A DNA stretch of 64,000 bases from Alphaproteobacteria bacterium (lineage in GTDB: Bacteria; Pseudomonadota; Alphaproteobacteria; Sphingomonadales; Sphingomonadaceae): assembly GCA_018970445.1 (NCBI GenBank), contig JAGWWF010000007.1:1-64000 (forward strand). The letters are read 5' to 3'. Below, piece after piece: positions 36,101 to 41,400 of this stretch. Made by a program: the position numbers and the translations under genes. Each line of letters starts with the position of its first letter. Within the stretch, counting starts at the first letter, position 1. The notes under the pieces were generated by a model that saw nothing but the letters and a program-made list of their open reading frames with translations, ran no database searches and was not told the origin of the DNA.

Positions 36101-38453
36101 AGTCACCAGCAATCCGGTGGCCGGTGCGCGCGGCGATGCCTATCTTGCCGGCACCAGCATCACGGTTGGCTCCATCACCGCCGCTGGCGACATCGGCCTG
36201 GTTGCCAACGGCAATCTGGCCACTGCCGGTCTGGCCAGCGGGCGTGATCTGGTGCTGCTGTCGGGCGGCACCATCACCACCGGCGCGCTGTCCACGCCGG
36301 GCACCGGCCGCCTGCGCTTTGGTGATTTCGGCCAATCGCCGCTGATCAGCTTCAATGCCGGCGTGCCCAATTACACGGCGCTGTTTGCCGCGGCCGCCGG
36401 CACCACGCCGGGCAACATCATCATCAACGGCAGCATCGCCACCGGCCTGTTCGATGCCCGCAGCGCCGGCCTGTTCCGGGCCCGCGATGGCATCACGGTG
36501 GCCAGTGGTGGCCGCATCCGCGCCGCCACGGTGGACGTGGTGAACGCCACCAGCCTGGGCTTCCTGGATATTGCCGCCACCACCGATCTGTTGCTGGGCG
36601 ATATCCGCGTCGATGGCGGGCTCACCCTGGCCACCGAAGGCAATATTGCCGCCGGTTCGGTGGCGGTGGGCAGCACGCTCAACTTCACGGCGCGGCGGCG
36701 GGCCGGGCAGGGTGGCAACATCACGCTGGGCACGGTGCGCGCCGCCGATGATATCCGGCTGACCGCCGAAGGCCAGATCAGCACCGGCCGGCTGTCGGCG
36801 GCCGATTCGGTGGTGCTCAACGCCACGGGCTCGATCATCACCGGGGGCATCGATGCCGGCACGGTGCAGCCGGCACAGGGTGCCGCCGGGATCCTGTTCA
36901 TCACCACGCCCGATGTGGTGCGCACCGGTGACATCACTGTTGCGGGCAGCGCCACCCTGTCGGGCACGCTGGGCGTCACCACCGGCAATGTCGTGGCGCC
37001 GGGCGGCATCGTGCTGCTGGATACCGGCGGCATCACCGCGGGTGCGCTGACCACCTCGCCATCGGGCTTCATCTACATCGCCTCGCACCAGCTGCTGCCC
37101 CAGATCACGTTCGATCAGGCCGGCAATCCGCAGTTTGCCGCGCTGCTGGCCAGCACGCCGGTCCGGTTGATCGGCGATGTCACCCTGACGGGCGCCGCCA
37201 GCACCGGCCGCTTCATCGCGGCCGCCACCGGCAGCTTTGCCGCGCAGGCCATCACCGCCCCCACCAGCACGCTGATTTCGGTGACCGGCAACGCCAGCTT
37301 GAACGGCAACATCGCCAGCCCGGATATCGCCATCACATCGGGCAACATCGCCATTGGCCAGGGCGTCACCCTGGGCGGCGGCAGTGCCGCCCGCATCGCC
37401 CTTGCGGCCGACAGCAGCGCCACGGCCATGGTGGTGGGCGGCACCGGCGTGGCCAGCGCCGGCAGCTACAGCCTGTCGGGCGGCGAATTTGCCGCCCTGC
37501 GCGCGTCCCGCATCAGCGTGACGATGAACAGCGGCAACCTCACGCTCGACACGCTGGCGCTGCCGGCGATCACGCCGATCGGCAGCGGTGACGGCATCAG
37601 CCTTGCCGCCAGCGGCAATATCCGGGTGACGGGGGCCGTGACCATGGCCCAGGCCGGGGCCAGCAACCGGCTGACGCTGGGGGCCAACGGCCGGATCGAG
37701 GTGGTGCGCGGCGCCGGCAGCATCGTGATGGGTGCCAGTGCCGATGCGCCCGCCGGCACGCTGGCCCTGAACGCCCCGCGCATCTGGGTGGCCGATGCCG
37801 GCCTGCTCGACACGCTGGCGGCCGGCAGCCTGGCGGCCGATGCGCGCGACGATGCCCTGCAGGCCGTGCCGGCCAGCCCCAGCGGCAGCACGCTGGCCGC
37901 CGGCACGATTGCGGTGACGGCACGCGACCAGCTGCTGATCCAGAACGGCGGCACCGATCTGGAACGCGCCGGCTTTACCGCCAGCACATTGACCATTGCG
38001 CGCGGGGGCGACAGCCAGAGCCAGTCCAGCGGCTTGCTGGACATGGTGATCCACGGCCGCATCCGCCGCGCCGATGGCACGTTCGCCACCAACGCCGATA
38101 CGCGCGAACTGGTGCAGTTCAGCCCGAACACCGGCATCCTCACCGCCACGTCTTCGGTGAATTTCTGCATCATCGGCGGCATCTGCCGCGGCACCCTGCC
38201 GGAAGGCACCGAACAGCCGGTGCTGGCCATCGTCAACAATGTCGAAGCCTTGACCCCGGAAGAACAGCAGGAACGCGAGGAGGCGCAGGAAGCCGCCGAG
38301 AAGCTGCCGATCATCCTGTTGCAGCGGTTGATCGATTTCAGCCCCTTGCTCTCCGATCCGGCCAGCAATGATCCGGTCACCAGCGGCGGCAACCAGTCGT
38401 TGTGGCCCGACAGCCTGCCAACCGGCATTCGCCGCCCGGGAGGGCTGAAATGA
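15147..38453 (+). CDS. Giant TpsA-type filamentous exoprotein (7768 residues)
   Basis: One uninterrupted 23.3-kb frame. GGAGG at 15134-15138 and the TGATG overlap with tpsB fix ATG 15147. A signal region (LALAASPTVLAAMLALQPQVARAQ) leads into a TPS/filamentous-hemagglutinin N-terminal domain (residues about 50-250: INWTP, YTVLNRI, IWFYAPGGLLLQGTARFNVGSLLLTTND). Residues about 250-6700 are low-complexity Gly/Ala/Ser/Thr/Asn repeats, each 40-60 residues, centred on GGNATGG or GGTA and alternating with short beta strands, consistent with a beta-helical fibre. Residues about 6700-7500 contain larger internal repeats. The C-terminus has a Cys pair (C7674, C7680), then an acidic EEQQEREEAQEAAEKL segment. 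No toxin domain is seen. Likely a surface or released adhesin; function unproven. Confidence 0.92.
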   Translation: MRLFDESAPARRAGPHSTRTRLALAASPTVLAAMLALQPQVARAQAFLGTDTVIRGSVDRSTSGNNDFFTVNAVQNTINWTPDDTAIGGGAIDFLPSGASAFFQGGSGLAGANYTVLNRIIAADPGRAISLAGAVTSDAAGSIWFYAPGGLLLQGTARFNVGSLLLTTNDPVGAAGGGDYMPGGNSFRLQGAANSTAAVDIRNGAEITALNNSSYVIAVAPRMNMAGAIQVNGSAALAMAEDVSFTLNGGLFDITANVGSAAGGTNSITGSITGPGGDSAGGDHHRIYMMAVPRNDAITLLISGGQQIGFDIASAADVDGNAVVLSGGHNIVGSASGLGLGQFSQTAAAAAGAGQVTVSLDTTTINSNIIVRSRDVGEAIARTGQLDIARDLEIYADSRASIGADAGQLLEVTGSIRADASTHFNGSSGNSRTAGTAEVIASNAGSVAVLGGITVNAIGRGDNSSDGSPGGTGTGGTATLRATSGGQIQGVGVLVQADAVGGETSLGRGGSAVGGSALLQFDAGTAALLNGDILVTANATGRLGGDSQLSGNATGGLARVILNTQMEIGGILSVFSDAQIASQRSIQAHLGGSVVQAGTSSVDVRDGGSFLGNQLQISAKATAEDGGGNSVYRGGTAALFANSSTGATAVVAGAGALLDASATGGAGASGSAPDGGTAIGGHATIDVLGNAALQFGDGLTLLASAQGGSGDDGRGGDASGGSARIVMNAGGLAVSGQLQMLAASTGGNGDTGGNATGSDDSTGQQPPAVFLRYGAGAATGDAGIQISGTATMLANATAGSGLIGDGGAAAGGAVRVDLNSRVHGLDTLDVGTAAQGGDGGNGGAGGAARSGIFSLNLRDAQLNTGTLFAIAAGALGGTAGSAADDPGGRGGDASFGSVQITVRASSAGDGSALLGQSFDLQAEVTGGAGGGSDNGAAGNGGNADATGTSNRIALLANAGDNQIQFAATSILARARGGAAGISISGTQGNGGTALGGNAQIGLSSGPLSPDPNPALVDFGTLNVDLRATGGAVANPDSQVNGGLGGNATGGALTLLARGGALRMASPTINVAAVGGSSHIDNIGGVGGTATGGTMSLLATPHNVSGTQTDVVIGGTLNVDATAIGGAARSDPGNALGGEVTISLAQHDSGIQVANVGSLAADALIVRANATGGLATLERLSGGNATGGTARLLVNDGAMTLSGLNLQADGSGGSPGNPGGSGMGGTAETLLNGGSLTVNGDAIMRARGYFNTALGGIARVAVLNGGGTLRLLGDTVEINASAFGGNDLAIAGTGTVSGGMAEISNSAAGTLQLRDAGNSVGQFLFSADALVNNTTGATPSNAIGGRLVISNGGTMAINAPGVLSLDVDAVAQGSLANPAAGGNATGGLVSLANPAAGGNATGGLVSLTNVGGVLDLNSGANRINLGHNIEAGASAGTAGNATGGLTTISITGGTVNFNANTAIDQFVDAGSSASGPAGASTGGIINFGVGPNSAANVVGFLRFNNIGNGRVRQGGSTVLNSTGGELEVSGNLSFRGDIFTNSSVAGAIGRAGSVSITTADSASIMVGGDLTADLSVNFAGSGTDRIAESGGFTINNHGTVTIAGSVNIQSAIGFNATSVGSATGGTTAIAVLGGSFGIGTGLTISGNVQGGGVSTGNAPAIQAGSIALSTGAGASFTSTGEVRLEANAGGHATASGTGGAARGGSIGIANAGTMTLDTGFNPLQLRAVATGGSGSNQGGAATGGSISLTTAATGSFAQLVTSPGLTQLEAQAVGGDSGLFGGDATGGSISIINSGAFSIPHSLFLLANATTGNGDATGSAIGGSATLRADAGTSLIAGDLNLNTEALVLAKGQTGDGTGGTVNTGAAAGAALNISGNLDLRAGATGLVASGGTITVTAAGSLAIARGLTADAAGFNNSGAATAQGLGGTIDVMVGNAGTLSVADGVGLFAFANTPLLNPDLNVEGGRITLQSAGTVEIGGTGLVMDSRAGFDEVVGGNAIGGLAQVNLAGGSFTSAGISLSADARGGVRPGETSGFAQGGTAALRSDPGASAIISGGSSITAFGQGGAGSDGAAGAGTGGTAAIEVAGSLDLRLGSAQFQLRADGAGGNSDSAAGGAGTGGTAVLASPGTSGSIVISASGTPALIVTAEARGGSGVTSGGAAIGGSASVAAGATLSLPGGLIVEATAFGGDAPNSGSAQGGNATLSNRGTLGIAGNVSINGSGISGSGDTIGNASGGTASFIHAEGTSSITGGMELFAAAQTAAGSNLAAATGGFTTFSTLAGTVQIGGGVQINVSGVGPVAQGGILNLGATGLIDINGALVIDASAGTGTSDADAAARGGEAVVDIGSIGTLDVAGGLQALLWARSTVANPGITLRGGSLDLVSAGALAIGGSGLSADATAQYRPLGQTGGAAIAGTLAVSITGGNFQANGVELLATATGGDDAGGTGGAATGGLARFTLAGGANGTINGALSLDAMAFAGAGLSGGTATGGAAGLIVGGTLAVNTGSLPGFLVSAAAFGGSGSDADGGHALGGTAVIGIQTGGILNVTGPANAIIGPDASAFGGAGTVRGGNASGGTASLSASGSLSLPGALDISALAEAGEGNQGGNAIGGSTSLTGSGSFSVAGDARLISRAVAGGGPISGNATAGSASLVRSGGLSLVGGNLRLDGSVATGTGNGTGSALLLDVADGRLSVAGAIDLLATGAGLVARSGDLAVNVTGELLAGGAITLDSRGIAGPIDPAAQIFAGDASITVASSGRLEAAGGLAGLLFTAISQPLFGVTATGGDFAFTSAGTLVLGGPGLAVDAGARFTGSLAEGGNAVAGTALTSLTGGSLATTSLVVSAVARGGNNFNGAAGTATAGLAALDVGAGASAAIAGAFLLDGSATGGTGLVGGAATGGTSRLAVGGTATINTTGSTVQLLARAVGGGSDAATGGTGQGGSAIIDVLGSTASLDFAGSNDVVLDARGTGGASSSVRSGTGSGGITRVTNENILSIPQELLLNSSGVGGFNSNAELTGNALGGDSRLVFNAGTLTIGDDLDLAANATGGNATGGTARILSAGGTLDVGFFIEARASAFGTARGGNIIRGGQAEMRLADASNVAAGSLLSLEAIGRGQNGLASHSGFVAGGTTQMIARGVVAINGNVALNATGNYAGLGNTATGGTVELSVFGGQFSAIDVDLVAPGAGGDGNGSDGRTGTGGSLSFTVAGGSQGSITGTLFMQASGTGGFGTRNGTGLGGVSLLTVTGANTLLTIDTIAMEADSFGGIASEGGLASIRLTQDANGIGGRLDVLRSIDLLAQGTAANGSAGNAVGGIARINGSHSILNVGSNVTLNARGLGGTGSSGGSGTGGLAELRLLSGNTQLGAGLVLNARGQGATGSGQGGDGIGGTARVDAQGNLSVAGSIDANGQGIGATGGTRGGSGSGGSALFTGNGQIAVSGNVGLLVDSTAGGGTQSGNSTAGTASVAVLGGTSLIRGNLLLNGNGGVTPATVRGNGRGGTLSLDVAAGTLDVDGSLTMTAEGGGTIGRGGDLDLQVAGQLLVGSNLALAANVFTEVTLPTAQSQAGTILFDITGTGEVRADGGLFANLRSLVGQPAHDLTARGGSFALTSAGTAVFGGTGFVVDGGAQYIGSGNEGGAAVGGSLSVALSGGSFTSAGVAITAGAGGGNRGTGQGGAATGGSALFDLAAGANASSTGQFRLEAGANAGSGITGGTATGGTVRLGVAGTASIDSANLQIVASAVGGNGSSGAGGNATGGSITLASIGSSGSLTLITPASATLRLGADARGGNAGTLAAGSATGGSIAIANANILSFGGNVFATVDGLGGTSGSADVNGAGLAGTVTLANSAGLLSAGGDLTLSAIGFEGAARGGTARASITGGALQTGGVLDLNAGARGLARGSNQVRGGLAEVILASGAGITTGTSVNIDSSAVSFDGGSNPGGTTIAGTSRLQSAGTITATTLVQLNATGQLVGQGGAASGGTSEFLITGGQIDTALLNINAGGFGGSRSTGTGSSGTGGIVSASLSGGARVNSTSFVILGTSGAGGSGPIVGSGTGGTTTLALADIGTRLDAGELLVGADAAGGVASGGTARITLAAGTLLAATGNVQVQALATGSDAATGGNATGGTASLALAGASADGANITVGGTLGLSAAATGGVGATAAGGAATGGLADVQAGAGSQLAAGSLQMDASATAGNGQGSGGAALGGTTRLALAGTATITGTLAALMNANATGGNAQAGAAGAGRGGTASISISTADASLISTPLVMLSAIGAGGTAQAGGGRGGDGVGGSLNLASSGLLLLNGGTSLLAQASGGTGAAGNSGGAGGAGGLATGGGITLLVNPGGSIGIASLSADVGAEAGFGGAGGAGLAGVPGGPRNPGERNGSAGGNGGMGGTGGSGGAATGGSIAIGPAATNSGGSISIASWALSGIATAGSGGVGGAGGTGGNGGTGVNGDIVNPGTQGANINGGNGGAGGTGGTGGAAGAGGAVLGANLLIGANGNVQATSYSLTVPVITGNFTVTAGASGDAGAGGAGGAGGAGGARGIILDQQPVFGQPGQAGLPGLAGDLGSFANPGFAQGAVLRALFHTATVTAGGVDLLADATGTASAPDGNAGSATAGTAELVIVGGSISLPYVRLSAIGTGGSSLRGVAGTGRGGMVMFNLSEGVDLALNGGGDAVALRADAIGGDGLDGGLGGSAVAGTVTASIDTARLGVTGDFTMSAGAIAGENAGTLLAQAGAVSLGLVSGDVAVSGSVLLAATARVGRAAGGTIDISLAGSQMQVGGGLDMMASAQGGGGSLGADANAGAATIDIAASSLAVTGTLRAFVDAEGGAGDSDAGGNAAAGTVRLAVNANGQPDPGTLATGAIDISAVARGGAANQLLAGVAGGRGGNASGGIVEIRGSAATAQISGGISVTANLFGGAGGNGDAGGAGGAASGGSILIGLDSAAGTGQGRLDAPGITVSASASGGLGGNAAAAGGAGGAGGTAEASSIVLRNDGGLFTAGPMVLNSVAQGGDGGLNNGLPALLANGGDALGGSVRIQGRTNAATGTAGVMTLGATVANANAGGGRGGAQAGRGQGGTVVVESQRHASRPNDPDTGRILFTGNATLNAAGAGGGDATGDTISGGFGGGGTVQILATAGRVDVDGMLSAGAEGIGGQGLAGGQANGGLINLLASDGGRVALLIGGTLAASATGGSGDDGAGIGNGGLVNLRADGGGLIRSQADLFLFADGSGGASSNGSGGNGSGGQIGVGASGPDSSLTLARTSASATGIGGASTNAGGGEGRGGSVTVRADDAATLALQGPLSMLADGRGGAGLFGGAGVGGFLNLLADADAAITGGAELALFRAEGLGGAGSEGDGGEGRGGNANLRAENGASIVLGNIGISRVRGVGGDGTGIGGGGTGRGGSITLEASAGGRVTTGSMSNWSATGEGGFADGVQAGGSGLGGRSQILALGGGSVAITASGGTIGIGLTAAGVGGNSSLGQGGDGTAGAVDVIAEDGGAQIMLDGRLASETAISLRARGFGGAGISGGAATGGRVLVLADGAATLGLRGSVTADVGALGGEAFDDDGGAATAGQIDVTLAGGLGTTLTSDDLLLAGVAIGGNAGVAGLKAGNALGGIITIAAEGANGTIQTGAVTIDGSASGGNGGAAGGDAAARQISLMAQGTLAAGGPLLRTGPVAVVASADGGSGDAGGSATAGRVLITAEGGTLAMAPGQADGLSITTNLLGGAGAAGPGGAAVGSATAMGLAAIANGAGGAGTLRIGGIAISATGTGGAGETGGDARANGITILARGGLLETGAISDARFNATGGAGDLIGGAGVAGGMEISNQTGGSMAITRISGFQANGRGGTAAGQAGEGRGGRLDIEALAGTASIGGIDAASLNGEGGAASGSGTAGLGVGGSFGLFADNAVLAIGGTGGVNALGVSADASGGAADAGAGGEGRGGSIAITAGTNSLLTIDGSTASGQAISLAARGVGGAGGSGGGRGLGGQLAATAGVDADLQLNGSARLDASATGGSASAGRGGDGLAGRVAVRIAAGTAASVLTTGNLALIATSTGGDGGGNAGNGGDGDGNRNLGGSGVFLGSTSNLGSITTGSVSAVLSATGGVGAQARNGGRGGNGLAGELTIGTLAQDAGGAAGGSITLGRLNISADGLGGSGGAGDTADGSGGSGGHGFGGTVNLRAAGGSLSIAASLAGDPAITIAGDGLGGMGAAGLTRGSGGDGTGAVIRMGSLANALAGNQAGQFESGGVQIANAGVGGNGGSGGAGFGGNFGLISLVGSSRVNGGLALVGSGVGGSGNVGTGGQGAGGLTEIAGGVRLAGSADLDVSAAGGGGNGGGSAVGGRVQMAGPLVLQSGLRASVAAMGGNAAASGAGGLGRAGQIGIGASGSDQLSIAGPADLLANARGGAGADGGAGGAATGGGIAITGTGSSVGLEFANITADATAIGGDGGAGTVAGAGGAATGGSINLALTGAGTDPAAARFGLAGANLLATGNGGSAGAGTGGGHGNGSGGSIALANSGGTLLAAGDVLASANGNGGGFGNLPGSPATGRGGSISITAAGSGPAAGRLAIQGALTTQTGGFDPNGGQGRPGTTTILARDASLLQLGSLNSSATGNFAPGTTPRGGLIATTGSRIEVAGNATMGSRDSLGLNDGGAIVVGGTLLVSAAGPVVNGLGSAAGAGGTITASVLRVNSNSLIDLASTTTGTGDIQMIAGPTGNIILRDIAATGSISLSAADLAFTSLRSGGNTGISALGDVTGGGISAGGRLQVTADGDATLGPLDAGLVNPARGLPTDIYVRADGNLALGTLRSASDIGIVGLANINAGTITAGRDAVVLATGPVTLGDVTATGTLFIGSASQRNLISFASGAPDYAALLAAGAQPFASGLRAGSIMAGSATITTGGLFDMAGAFTTLGRASIAADSAALGSVTAGGELRVATAGALSLASASSADRISLIAGGALAAGAITAVTSNPVAGARGDAYLAGTSITVGSITAAGDIGLVANGNLATAGLASGRDLVLLSGGTITTGALSTPGTGRLRFGDFGQSPLISFNAGVPNYTALFAAAAGTTPGNIIINGSIATGLFDARSAGLFRARDGITVASGGRIRAATVDVVNATSLGFLDIAATTDLLLGDIRVDGGLTLATEGNIAAGSVAVGSTLNFTARRRAGQGGNITLGTVRAADDIRLTAEGQISTGRLSAADSVVLNATGSIITGGIDAGTVQPAQGAAGILFITTPDVVRTGDITVAGSATLSGTLGVTTGNVVAPGGIVLLDTGGITAGALTTSPSGFIYIASHQLLPQITFDQAGNPQFAALLASTPVRLIGDVTLTGAASTGRFIAAATGSFAAQAITAPTSTLISVTGNASLNGNIASPDIAITSGNIAIGQGVTLGGGSAARIALAADSSATAMVVGGTGVASAGSYSLSGGEFAALRASRISVTMNSGNLTLDTLALPAITPIGSGDGISLAASGNIRVTGAVTMAQAGASNRLTLGANGRIEVVRGAGSIVMGASADAPAGTLALNAPRIWVADAGLLDTLAAGSLAADARDDALQAVPASPSGSTLAAGTIAVTARDQLLIQNGGTDLERAGFTASTLTIARGGDSQSQSSGLLDMVIHGRIRRADGTFATNADTRELVQFSPNTGILTATSSVNFCIIGGICRGTLPEGTEQPVLAIVNNVEALTPEEQQEREEAQEAAEKLPIILLQRLIDFSPLLSDPASNDPVTSGGNQSLWPDSLPTGIRRPGGLK
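19263..19358 (+). repeat. Perfect 48-bp tandem duplication in the giant gene
   Basis: Bases 19263-19310 and 19311-19358 are identical and in frame. They encode two copies of the 16-residue unit SLANPAAGGNATGGLV (about residues 1373-1404). A third start of the unit (19359 on) has already diverged. Perfect identity suggests a recent slippage or recombination event. Confidence 0.95.
28105..28900 (+). repeat. Collagen-like glycine-rich segment of the giant exoprotein
   Basis: Here the usual repeat gives way to stretches such as GGAGGTGGTGGAAGAGG and PGGPRNPGERNGSAGGNGG. Inside it, 28749-28784 holds four tandem copies of the 9-base unit GGGGCCGGC with one T substitution. It begins at about residue 4320. 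Such DNA is prone to slippage and may be hard to assemble. Confidence 0.75.
35761..37280 (+). repeat. Three diverged copies of a large module near the giant protein's C-terminus
   Basis: Three stretches match at protein level: NLISFASGAPDYAALLAAG (from about residue 6878), SPLISFNAGVPNYTALFAAA (about 7060) and PQITFDQAGNPQFAALLAS (about 7315). Each follows a GxIxxGxL run and a phrase such as GTLFIGSAS, GRLRFGDFG or GFIYIASHQ, and precedes a GxxxxxGxxxA(T)GLFxA-like stretch. This is a different repeat class from the GNATGG units upstream. The spacing is about 180 and 255 residues. Confidence 0.65.
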
Positions 38454-41400
38454 TGATGCGCCCGCAGTTTCGCCATTGGCTTGCCCTGGCCGGCAGCGGT
38501 CTGCTGCTGCTGCCGGCCGCGGCTCGCGCCGAAAGCCTGGCGCTGGCCGACAGTTTCCGCATCGGCAATGCCGGCGTGCTGTGCACGGGCCAGGTGCAGG
38601 TGGCCGATCCGGTGCTGAAGGGTCTGTTTGATCGCGCCTATCGCGTGGTGTGTCGCGATGCGGCACAGCCGGTCGGCTCGCTCTATGCCCTGCGCGGCGG
38701 TGCGCCGCCGTTGCCATCGGGGTGCCCGGCATCGGCACCGGCCACACTGGCCGGGCTGCCCGGCGTCATGGCCAGCCGCTGCACCGTCGATGGCCTGGTG
38801 CGCGTGCGCCTCTCGGTGCAACGCGGCAAGACGCTGTTCATCGCCGAAGGCCTGGCCGGCTATGGCTCGGCGCTGGAACTGGGGCTGAAAAGCCTGGTGG
38901 CCGATGCCCCGGTGGTGGGCACGGTGGATGTGGCGGCCACCGAAGCCGGCGATCCGGCCGCCTTTGCCCGCATCCAGGCCGGCAGCCTGGAACCGGCCCA
39001 GGCGCTGGCCGAAGCCTATCTGCGCAACAATGCCGCCAGCTTTGCCGAAGCGGCGGAGTTTTTCGATCTGCTGGTCGAACGCAGCCGGCGCGGGGCCGCC
39101 GGCTTTACCCGCAGTGCCGAATATCTGGCCAATCAGGGGCTGCAACAATCCAATCTCAGCCGCTTTGCCGAAGCCGGCCGCCTGTTTGCCCGCGCCACCC
39201 AGGCGCTGGATGGCAGCGATCCGGTGGCCAGCCGGCTGGTGCGCAACGCATTGGCCCAGCATGCCCTGAACCAGCGCCAGCCAGCGGCCGCACTGGCCGT
39301 GCTGGCCCGGCCGGTATCGGGCAATGTTGGCACCACCGATCTGGCCCGCGTGGCCCAGGGCTATATCGACGTGCCGCTGGCGCAGCGGCTGAACACCGAT
39401 GATCGGGCGCTCAGGGCGCTGGGTTCGGGCAGCACGCTGTTGTCGCCGGAAGAACGTGCCACCATCCTGGATGGCCAGGCCCTGTATCTGCGCGGCGTGG
39501 CGCTGGCGGCCGGCGGCGATCTGGCCACTGCGCAGGGCGCGCTGGTGCAGGCCCAGCGTGCCTTGACGCAGGTGCGTGCCGGGCGGGTGTTGTCGATCCT
39601 GTGGCTGCGGGCCGGGGTGGCCAGCGAACTGGCCCGCGTGGCCGAAGCCAATGGCCAGGCGCAGGCGGCACAGGCGGCAATGGCCGAAGCCGTGTCGCTG
39701 ACCGCAGCGCAATTTCCGCAATCGGCAGCCCTGCTGGCCCAGCAGGCGCGGCAGGCGGCCCTGCTGGCCCGGCAGGGGCAGGCCGATTCCGCCGCCAGCC
39801 TGTATCGCGCCGTGGTGAAGGCGGCGCCCGACACGCCCGGGGCGGGCCAGGTGCTGGGCCCGCTGCTGGAACCCTGGCTGGCGTTGCTGGCGGCGCGCGG
39901 CGATGCCGCGGCAGCGGCCGACATGTTTGATGCAGCGCAGATCCTGGTGCGTCCGGGCGTGGCGCAAACCCAGGCGGTGCTGGCCCGCGAACTGTCGGCC
40001 GGCAGCGACGAGGCGGCGGGATTGTTCCGCCAGTCCATCACCTTGTCGCGCGATCTGGTGCGCGCCCAGGTCGATCTGGAACGGCTGCAGCAGGTGGACG
40101 CGCCCAATGCGCTGGAACAGGAACAACTGGCCGCCCTGCGCGAAAAGGTGGCCGCATTGGGCCGGGACCAGACGGCGGTGCTGGCGCGGCTGGCGGATTA
40201 TCCGCGCTTCCGCTCGGTTTCCGGTGGCTCGGTCACGCTCGCCAGCCTGCAACAGGCGCTGAAGGGCGATGAAGCCTATCTCAAACAGGTGGTGCTGGGC
40301 GATCAATCCTATGTGCTGCTGGTGGGTGCCAACCGCGCTTCCGTGCACAAGGTGGCGGCAACGACGGCCGAACTCGGCCAGCTGGTCAAGACCATTCGCG
40401 ATTCGGTGGTGATCTTTGAAAATGGCCGGCCCACCACCTATCCGTTCGATGCGGTCGCTGCCCGCCGCCTGGCCCAGCTGGTGCTGGGCCCGGCCGATGG
40501 GCCCGGCACCAGCGCCGTGCTGGCCAGCCGCCACCTGATCGTGGAACCCGATGGCGCCCTGTTGCAGCTGCCATTCAACCTGCTGATCACCGCCGATGAT
40601 GGCCTGGCGGCCTATCAGGCCCGGCAGGATGATCCCAATGCCGATGCCTTTGATGCCCGCGGCCTCGCCTGGCTGGGCCGGGATCGCATCGTGTCCACCG
40701 CCACCAGCCCGCGCGCCTTCATTGATGTGCGCCGGCTGGCTGCCAGCCGTGCCGGCAATGCCTATCTCGGGCTGGGCGACAATGCCATTCCGGCGCAGGC
40801 GCTGCCGCCGGTGCTGCCGCCGCTGCCGCCGCCGGCCCCGCCGGCCCCGCGCCAGGGCAAGGGCCAGAAAGCGGCACCGGTCGTGGCGATTGCGGCACCG
40901 CTGCCGGTCGTGCCGCCACCGCCGCCACCGCTGCCACCACGCGATGAATGCGATTGGCCACTGGCGGAGTGGGCACACCCGATTTCGCCGCTCGAACTCC
41001 GGCTGGCCGCCGATCTGCTGAAATCAGCCGGTTCGGCAGTGGAAACCCAGTCCAGCTTTACAGACACGGCCATGCTGGCGCGCAGGGATCTGCGCAATTA
41101 CAAGGTCTTGCACTTTGCCACCCATGGGCTGGTCACCGCCCCACGCCCGGAATGCCCGGCGCGCCCGGCCCTCTTGACCAGTTTTGGCGGCGAAGGGACG
41201 GATGGTCTTCTGTCTTTCCGTGAAATCTTCGATCTAAGCCTCGATGCAGACACGATAATCCTGTCTGCCTGTGATACGGCGGGTGCCGCCACTGCATCGG
41301 CCACCCGCGAAGCGGGCATCACCACCGGCGGCAATTTCGCCCTCGATGGCCTTGTCCGTGCCTTCGTTGGCGCAGGTGCTCGCGCCGTCATCGCCAGCCA

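Noticed and set aside
13360-38453. A contact-dependent inhibition (CdiBA) system.
   Set aside because: The C-terminus has no toxin-like domain, there is no small immunity gene after tpsA, and the next gene is a signal-peptide-bearing CHAT protein.
28218-38747. A minus-strand open frame of about 3500 codons opposite the giant exoprotein, and similar ones at 14916-19682, 29063-35572 and 37466-40978.
   Set aside because: GC-rich Gly/Ala codon repeats (GGC, GCC) contain few stops on the other strand. The translations are low-complexity, have no family features, and lie fully opposite a gene fixed by its overlaps.
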